Assembly: GCF_024362695.1 (NCBI RefSeq)
Contig: NC_065419.1
Coordinates: forward strand, 14,942,678 to 15,006,677
Origin: Pectinophora gossypiella
Lineage: Eukaryota; Arthropoda; Insecta; Lepidoptera; Gelechiidae
Reading direction: 5' to 3'
DNA: 64,000 nucleotides
In this document: positions 58,684 through 64,000 of the stretch, piece by piece
Position numbering within the stretch: the first letter of the stretch is position 1
Layout: each line of letters starts with the position of its first letter
The notes under the pieces: model-generated
Database searches by the model: none
What the model was told of the DNA's origin: nothing
Seen by the model: only the letters and a program-made list of their open reading frames with translations
Made by a program: the position numbers and the translations under genes

Positions 58684-58930
58684 ATCCTCTTCTATCGTGT
58701 GGGTTATGAGATGGATTACCAACCTCAGAAGAAGAATCGATAGAAGAATAATATTCATTGTATAGTTAAACTGTAGCAACTTGCTACGTATGTAGACGCG
58801 TAGCGTTGCCGTAGCAGCGTAGCATGTTCGTAGCCGTAATATACGTTCCGTTACTGTGCTTTCATTAATTAGAAAAGACATTGAGCATATTCCACCACCC
58901 TGCTCCACTGCGCGTTGGTGAAAACACCCA
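58684..58930. repeat. SINE scraps
   Basis: 58684-58740 has CCTCTTCTATCGTGTGGGTT (reverse SINE-A tail). 58880-58930 has GAGCATATTCCACCACCCTG (reverse SINE-C). Between them lie TACGTATGTAGACGCGTAGC words. Confidence 0.55.
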
Positions 58931-59027
58931 GATCGAAGACAATTTGGAATAAATTATTGATTTGGGAAACACTAAAAATATTTATAATATCCATTTACTA
59001 CAGGCACTTAAGCTATACGTAGATATA

Positions 59028-59362
59028 GAGCCGTGGTAGCTCAGTTGGTAAAACGCTTGCCTCTCACTTTGAAGTCGCAGGTTCGAATCCAGCACAGGCC
59101 TAAACCAATGATTGTCGAATTTGTTTTCGAATTTATGTTTGGATCATAAATTATTATCACGTGCTCGGCGGTGAAGGAAAACATCGTGAGGAAACCCACG
59201 TTTCCGAGAAATGCATTTTCGAAGGTACGTTACCTAACCTGTATTGGGCTGGTTTTCCCTTCGTGGGTTGGAAGGTAACAGGCAGTCGCTTCTGTAAAAA
59301 ACCGGACCTGTCATATCTTCAGGTTAGGTAAGCGGACCCTGTGAAGAACAGGATAATGCAAT
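59028..59362 (+). mobile_element. SINE-B, complete
   Basis: GAGCCGTGGTAGCTCAGTTG, B-box GCAGGTTCGAATCCAGC, body GAATTTATGTTTGGATCATA, and tail ending GAACAGGATAATGC. AGATATA recurs in both flanks (AAGCTATACGTAGATATA and AAGCTATAGATATA), an imperfect target duplication. Confidence 0.85.
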
Positions 59363-59579
59363 GGAGATGATAACTGAAGCTATAGATATAACCATACTAG
59401 GTCGATATCTCCGTCACTGACCTTAATATTAGTATAACGAGTGAATTCCAGTGGAAACAATAAAGTGATAAGCAGCGAGGCTGTAACGATGATAGTATGG
59501 TAATGCGGGTATATATTATGGTGATCAGCGTATCAGGTTTACGAGGGAGGTTTATGTCTCGCTTTGTGCCGGGCCTCAA
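59363..59579. other. No gene recognised
   Basis: A reverse open frame of about 104 codons (59397-59711) overlaps the palindrome below and has no family motif. Confidence 0.4.
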
Positions 59580-59635
59580 CCACAGAATAAAGAATAATAC
59601 TGCGTATAGAACAGACCATGATATAACAACACCAG

Positions 59636-59774
59636 CGGGCTTAGCACCGTGATCGCGCGACTCTTTCTCGCCTCGACATACGTCACCCGTCACTCTCTCA
59701 CAGTACTGCACAGAAAGAGACAGATGATCTCTGTCGCGGCGAGAAAGAGTCGCGTGCTTACGGTGCTAAGCCCG
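59636..59774. mobile_element. Palindromic MITE, 139 bp
   Basis: CGGGCTTAGCACCGT and CGCGACTCTTTCTCGCC at the left are mirrored to CGGTGCTAAGCCCG at the right. CAG stands on both sides. A repeat G start (AATAAAGAATAATACTGCGT) precedes it. Confidence 0.75.
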
Positions 59775-60117
59775 CAGGTATGCTCAATCCTATGATAAGC
59801 CGCCATAGCTGTCTAATGACGTAAGTATTACCACTGTGTTACCATTACATTAGTATCTCCAACATTCCAAGGACGTATTATATATTACATACTAATGTAT
59901 TCATCTACTATTACTCACATATATAAAAATAATTAAAACCGTAAATAAATCTTTTACTAAAACTTCAAAATTGCCTTCCAAAGTAGATTAAAAACATTGG
60001 CTCTGGGTAATTTATTTTTCACGAAATGGCAACACAGGGTGGGATGACGTCAGCTGGGCTAATCTTAAAATGTTAGCTGTCACTTTTGAGCATACCCGGT
60101 TTTGTTATACCATGAAA
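59775..60117. other. No gene or repeat recognised
   Basis: Nothing supported. Confidence 0.35.
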
Positions 60118-60270
60118 CAGATACTCTCCGCACCGCGTCAGTTCTTTTCTGCGCCGAGCTAGATTTACCTCACCCCCTCGCTTGGTCTCATTTTAAACTC
60201 TGTTAAGGAAGAAGGGAACGCGCGCTAACTGTCTGTCTCGCTCTCACTTATGCGGCAAGGCGGTATAGGG
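60118..60270. repeat. Repeat G copy
   Basis: AGATACTCTCCGCACCGCGT, CTAGATTTACCTCACCCCCT, GGGAACGCGCGCTAACTGTC, TATGCGGCAAGGCGG. Confidence 0.6.
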
Positions 60271-60333
60271 AAAATTACATTTTATATTTTATGCTAGTAC
60301 GAAAAACAGACATCAGGAAAACGTACTGGGGGG

Positions 60334-60415
60334 TTAAAATGGCCACATCGAAGCAATTAATCTAAGATAGCAATATTGCTTTCTTAGATGAATTGCTTCG
60401 ATGTGCCCATTTTAA
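60334..60415. mobile_element. MITE-T hairpin, compact
   Basis: TTAAAATGGCCACATCGAAG, CAATTAATCTAAGATAGC, AATATT centre, then the reverse complement. Arms of about 40 bp. Confidence 0.75.
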
Positions 60416-60513
60416 CTCACCTGTTCTGACAGTTGCTATTCTAATCAAGCTTTATTTAATGAGGTATTTTATTCAATTATTAGTTATATAACATATTTTG
60501 TCTTTTGTTGCAG

Positions 60514-60570
60514 ATGGTACAGAGTGACACAAGAAACCTCGCTGTATAAAATGGACGCAAGGAACTTATG
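60514..60570 (+). other. Strong candidate host exon with start codon
   Basis: TTTTGTCTTTTGTTGCAG ends at 60513 and GTAAGT follows 60570; both match splice consensus closely. One frame is open throughout and reads WYRVTQETSLYKMDARNL. The ATG at 60551 sits in an AAAATGG context, favourable for initiation. The other frame starts ATG at 60514 and ends TAA at 60547-60549, one base before the 60551 ATG, as an upstream ORF would. So it is either an internal coding exon or the first coding exon. I do not recognise the protein. It is not in a repeat. Confidence 0.45.
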
Positions 60571-60655
60571 GTAAGTTAACAATGATGCTATAATAAATGT
60601 ACACAAAGTATCTTAAATCAATTGTGAATATTTCGCAATGAAAATGTGGAATTTT
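60571..60655. other. Intron-like sequence after the exon
   Basis: AT-rich, nothing else seen. Confidence 0.3.
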
Positions 60656-60659
60656 AGTT

Positions 60660-60770
60660 TAGAATGGTTTTATATTTTCTTCTGTCATTATATTGTATTT
60701 TTAAATATTGTTTTTTTCACCCGAGTAATGAGAAAATCACGTTAATTCTCAACAGCGCCATCTATATTAT
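60660..60770. repeat. Two-copy repeat, second copy
   Basis: CTTCTGTCATTATATTGTAT, CCGAGTAATGAGAAAATCAC and GCGCCATCTATATT, matching 38965-39080. Confidence 0.5.
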
Positions 60771-61090
60771 TTTTGGAGAACGTAGCCTGGAAAGTCCTTC
60801 ATTATTTGCAACAAAAATACTCTCAATGTAATCAACGGCCCTTGAATGAAATCTCAAAAACAACAGGCTTAATAGAAGATAAAAGAAAGTTTTATTTAGC
60901 GAGAAGAACGGTAAGTTGATTGGTATAAGCTCCTCCATTCATGAGGCAAGCGCCGTCTCACACGGAGCTACACAAATGGAACTAGTTACCAACGGAAATT
61001 ATTATGTTCTTTTAAAAATTATCGAGGCGACGTTGAATACAGCATAGACTAAAGAATAATACCACAATCGACACATCAACGATAACGTTT
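60771..61090. other. No gene or repeat recognised
   Basis: Nothing supported. Confidence 0.35.
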
Positions 61091-61095
61091 TAGAA

Positions 61096-61482
61096 CAATG
61101 GCCCCGATTCCTGCAGACTCCTCCTAATTTTACTTTGTTATACCTGTCATTTTCTTATCCGCTGAATAGGAAAGGGACGGATGATTCACAGTTCTTCATT
61201 TCAGGAAGAATGAGTAATAATGAGTAATGAATAACCCGGGCGAATCAAAAAGGTATCCCGCTGGTATGCGAACCGTTTGACGTGTGCTGTCAACATAATT
61301 CTGTCGGTTTATTGGCCAGTATAAAATTTTTAGACGGTTGTTTTAGATTTGTGCTTAAAATTGACGTGTTCCATAAATTTTATGCTTGTCGATTACCCGT
61401 CCCTTTCCTTTACGGCGGATAAGAGAATGGCGGATATAACATAAAATAAAATTAGATGGTGTTTACAGGAATTAGCACCAAT
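61096..61482. mobile_element. MITE-1, complete
   Basis: AATGGCCCCGATTCCTGCAG to CAGGAATTAGCACCAAT. The centre has ATAACCCGGGCGAATCAAAA and AACCGTTTGACGTGTGCTGT. Reference copy for the family. Confidence 0.8.
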
Positions 61483-62435
61483 AACTCTTTGCCCCGCGCC
61501 AATGAGGATAAAAACTAGAAGCTCAAATGTAGGTGGCAGCACTGTTGAGTGTTCCTAATTTTGACAGTTCTCCATTCTGTCCAGCTAAAATTCGTGATAA
61601 GTTGCTATAAAATGTGGAGCAACGTGGAGTGTATCCCGTCTGAAGGATGAGTTACGAAAAAGAAAAGCAGCTAGTGGGGAAAAAGGCAGTTTTGATTGAT
61701 AATACATTTTTCTAAGTTTTATTCTTTCCAATCTTTAGGGAATAAATATAACACTACGATCTTGCAGTTCAACGCTGCGCAAAGGGTTATAGTGTAAAAA
61801 CATAAACAAAACAATACGTTTGGAAACTGTCAAAATTTAAGAACACTTAACAGTAGCGACACCTGATAGGGTAAACGTTTTTATTTTTATTAATAATTTC
61901 TAACTAATTTAGTAACTTCTTGCTTTTTTTTTATTGTATCTGTTCTGTGTTTGGGTGTGCAAAAAGGTTTTCATTTATTAATTCATTCATGTTGAGTACC
62001 TCCGTGTGAGGCGGGCCTTTTCAGACCCACTTCAGCCCCTCAGGCTTCAAGTCTACGGAATATCTCAGAACATTAACCTAGACCCTATTATTATTCTGTG
62101 AGAGATGAATTCCGAAGTTTATTCATAAGATTCTCAAATCTACTTTAAGTATGCCTTTATTGGCTTAATAAAAAGGTCTTATTTTAGTTGAGAAAACAAT
62201 TTACGTGTTCATACAATTCAAGAAATAGGCTTTAGTTTAACGATTATAAAAATGGCGACTGTATCTAATTATAGTATCTGTTGAGTTTTATAGTAAGTAA
62301 ATTAACACCTCCTCCATTTTAATTAACATTCTGGCTGTTTACGATTACGATTTGCGATTCATTCTCAATTAAAATGATATTAAAATTTTAAATCTTCGTT
62401 GGTTTCTTTTTATATGTTTTATGTTATTAACGATC
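61483..62435. other. No gene or repeat recognised
   Basis: Apparently unique AT-rich DNA, possibly intron. Confidence 0.4.
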
Positions 62436-62439
62436 GTCG

Positions 62440-62512
62440 TGGAGATCCTTGGGGAAGGCCTATGCCCAGCAGTGGGCGTCGTACGGCTGATGATGATGAT
62501 GTTATTAACGCC
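62440..62512 (+). mobile_element. LINE 3' end with the CCCAGCAGTGGG tail
   Basis: CTTGGGGAAGGCCTATGCCC, AGCAGTGGGCGTCGTACGGC and TGATGATGATGATG: the autonomous-LINE version of the tail that SINE-C and SINE-D end with. Confidence 0.7.
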
Positions 62513-62580
62513 CTTTACAATATTGCTATATAAATCTCAAATGCGGTTAAATGTATGTGCTTTATATCTAAGATGGTTGT

Positions 62581-62751
62581 AGGCCAATATAAAATTTTGG
62601 AAGGACTTTTTAAGTTTCTGCCTAAAATTTACGTGTATTGCATAAATTTCGTGCCTGTCGGTTTTTCGTCCCTTTCCTTTTCGGCGGATAAGAAAATGAC
62701 AGGTGTAACTTTATTATAAACTTAATGGTGAGTACTGAAATCAGCACCATT
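62581..62751. mobile_element. MITE-1, one half
   Basis: AGGCCAATATAAAATTTTGG to AAATCAGCACCAT; the other arm is missing. Confidence 0.65.
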
Positions 62752-63410
62752 CTGTGGATAAAACACCATTTAAATTCTCTTTTTTCTTCGTATTCAAATA
62801 ATCTTCGACGACGTTTTCCCGTTATCGTCCTAACTATCTCGTTTTAGATGTTGAACGGGAATATTTTCCTCGGAATCGTCCGAAAACGCCCGGAAAAAGT
62901 CCGTGAATGATTCGGGTCGACGGGCGATTTGTCTGCCAGTCTGTTCGGATTAGCATAGAGTTGTTACGTTGCGTAACAAATAGAGGGTAGGCTGATTTCT
63001 GAACAGGATCTTATATAAGATTTTAGAAAATATCACAAGCAGATTGGCGAAAACCGTAGGTATTTCTGTTTCTATCATCGTTGTTAGTATTTTTTTAAAG
63101 GCTATGGCTTGGAACCAAGTCCTTTGGGCCATCGTTATCATCTCGTTCAGAAATAATGCTGCCATATCTCAACTCTGTGAAACGTTGGCGGAAATATTTC
63201 TGTTGAATTATTTATTATTCTGGCGACATTCGGCATTATGTCAGATTTTATCAATGGTCATCGCGGTTAAGTCGGATTATCTGTAGGTTTAGTGGGGCTA
63301 CTGTGAAATAACGTGTCATTTTATCCTGATCCATATTTTTATACATTTATTGATAAAAAAAATATATTTACTATTTGTTTTTCGTTTTTTATGTTATGTT
63401 GTTTATACTA
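62752..63410. other. No gene recognised
   Basis: Overlapping open frames near 62950-63286 are hydrophobic on translation but without any family signature. Confidence 0.4.
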
Positions 63411-63418
63411 TATCATTT

Positions 63419-63466
63419 AGAGCCGCGGTAGCTCAGTTGGAAGAACGTTTGTGTTCCATAGAATCC
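63419..63466 (+). mobile_element. SINE-B head scrap
   Basis: AGAGCCGCGGTAGCTCAGTT and GGAAGAACGTTTG, then GAATCCAGCACGGG; joins directly to repeat G. Confidence 0.6.
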
Positions 63467-63625
63467 AGCACGGGACAAAACACGCCCCGCACCAATCGGA
63501 GCGAGGTTGATTTACCTCACCCCCTCTGGGTCTTATTTTGGTCTAAATGGCCAACAAGAAGTAACGGAGCGCGCGGAGACTGATTGTCTCGTCTACGCAG
63601 TATGATGGTACACGGTAAGATATTA
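63467..63625. repeat. Repeat G copy
   Basis: CACGCCCCGCACCAATCGGA, GATTTACCTCACCCCCTCTG, GTAACGGAGCGCGCGGAGAC and ATGGTACACGGTAAGA. Confidence 0.6.
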
Positions 63626-63743
63626 TTTGTGTACGGGTTGTGCTCCTAGGCGTGACGAACCGATTTCCGATTAATAGGGTCACGTAATCGAAATTACTGT
63701 CAAAACCACAAACAACCTCTCTGCCAGTTCTAAAAACTATTTT

Positions 63744-63897
63744 AATTAAAACACATAATAACGGGTTCTTACCGCGTTTAAAATAGGGATATGAGACTCC
63801 CGATATTTCGACACTGTTGCAAGTGCCATTATCACGGGATGACTGATGAGATTGGAGTGGAGTAGGTAGATCCATAATTTTCTACGGGCAGACATAT
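63744..63897. repeat. Repeat K, longest copy, 15-bp target duplication
   Basis: AATTAAAACACATAATAACG, GTTCTTACCGCGTTTAAAAT, GAGACTCCCGATATTTCGAC, CACTGTTGCAAGTGCCATTA, TCACGGGATGACTGATGAGA, CTACGGGCAGACATATCAAC. TTCTAAAAACTATTT stands on both sides (about 63728-63742 and 63911-63925). Long duplications of this kind point to retroposition, with the element reading in reverse and ending TGTGTTTTAATTA. Confidence 0.8.
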
Positions 63898-63925
63898 CAA
63901 CAAAACAATTTCTAAAAACTATTTC

Positions 63926-64000
63926 ATGAATGTTCACCGTAACACTACGCCGTTTAGTAAAGTCTATCCTCACCCTTCGTACCTTGGTTCAAGTTGGCTA
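63926..64000. other. Window end, nothing recognised
   Basis: Unassigned. Confidence 0.3.

Noticed and set aside
59397..59711. Reverse open frame of about 104 codons
   Set aside because: It runs across a palindromic MITE and a repeat G end, and has no family motif.
62950..63286. Membrane protein gene suggested by hydrophobic frames on both strands
   Set aside because: AT-rich DNA gives hydrophobic translations by chance; no start context, no splice sites and no motif.
1..64000. LTR retrotransposon or endogenous virus
   Set aside because: No pair of long terminal repeats, primer-binding site, gag, protease, integrase or env motif was seen.

Overview
The window looks like repeat-filled intergenic or intronic DNA of a moth, most likely a noctuid-type lepidopteran. 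The evidence is AT-rich DNA with no long host gene; tRNA-derived SINEs with the 'CTCCGTGGTC(C/T)AGTGGTT' head and GAAGAAG or GATGATG tails; a chimeric tRNA/5S SINE; a Helitron-like repeat (CTAGCGACCCGCCCCGG) abundant in moths; RTE-, CR1- and jockey-like LINE ends; and a short insect telomeric TTAGG run. The three SINE families match my memory of the HaSE1, HaSE2 and HaSE3 families of Helicoverpa armigera. I could not run a search, so species and family names are inference.

Layout. 0-1.7 kb holds LINE and MITE fragments. 1.74-4.56 kb is one hAT-type element with a perfect 8-bp target duplication, carrying a LINE fragment and a tandem array. 6.2-7.0 kb is a PIF/Harbinger-like MITE split by a CR1-like LINE end. 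7.6-11.0 kb holds SINEs and LINE ends. 11.4-20.3 kb is sparser, with a possible exon at 12.0 kb, a possible 24-nt microexon at 18.9 kb and nested MITEs. 21-46 kb is a dense mosaic of SINEs, Helitron-like repeats, MITEs and very short LINE tails inserted into one another. 47.4-49.8 kb holds the only substantial coding sequence, a 5'-truncated LINE with reverse transcriptase and a C-terminal C2H2 finger, broken by one frameshift. 54.8-56.7 kb is a foldback element with long repeat-built arms. 56.75-57.6 kb is a second hAT-type element with a MITE inside. A strong exon candidate with consensus splice sites lies at 60.51 kb, so much of the window may be intron or 5' region of a host gene on the + strand.

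How the parts relate. No metabolic or cellular pathway is encoded. The biology is a community of mobile elements. Autonomous LINEs supply the 3' ends that SINEs copy, and the SINEs share a central module. MITEs depend on absent hAT, Tc1/mariner and Harbinger transposases. Many insertions have readable target-site duplications, which give a relative order of events. Labels used below: SINE-A (HaSE2-like), SINE-B, SINE-C (HaSE1-like), SINE-D (5S chimera); MITE-1, -2, -P, -S, -T, -Y, -Z; LINE-X, -W, -CR, -L; repeat G, H, R, K. Boundaries are by eye and mostly good to about 5-10 bases unless a target duplication is quoted.
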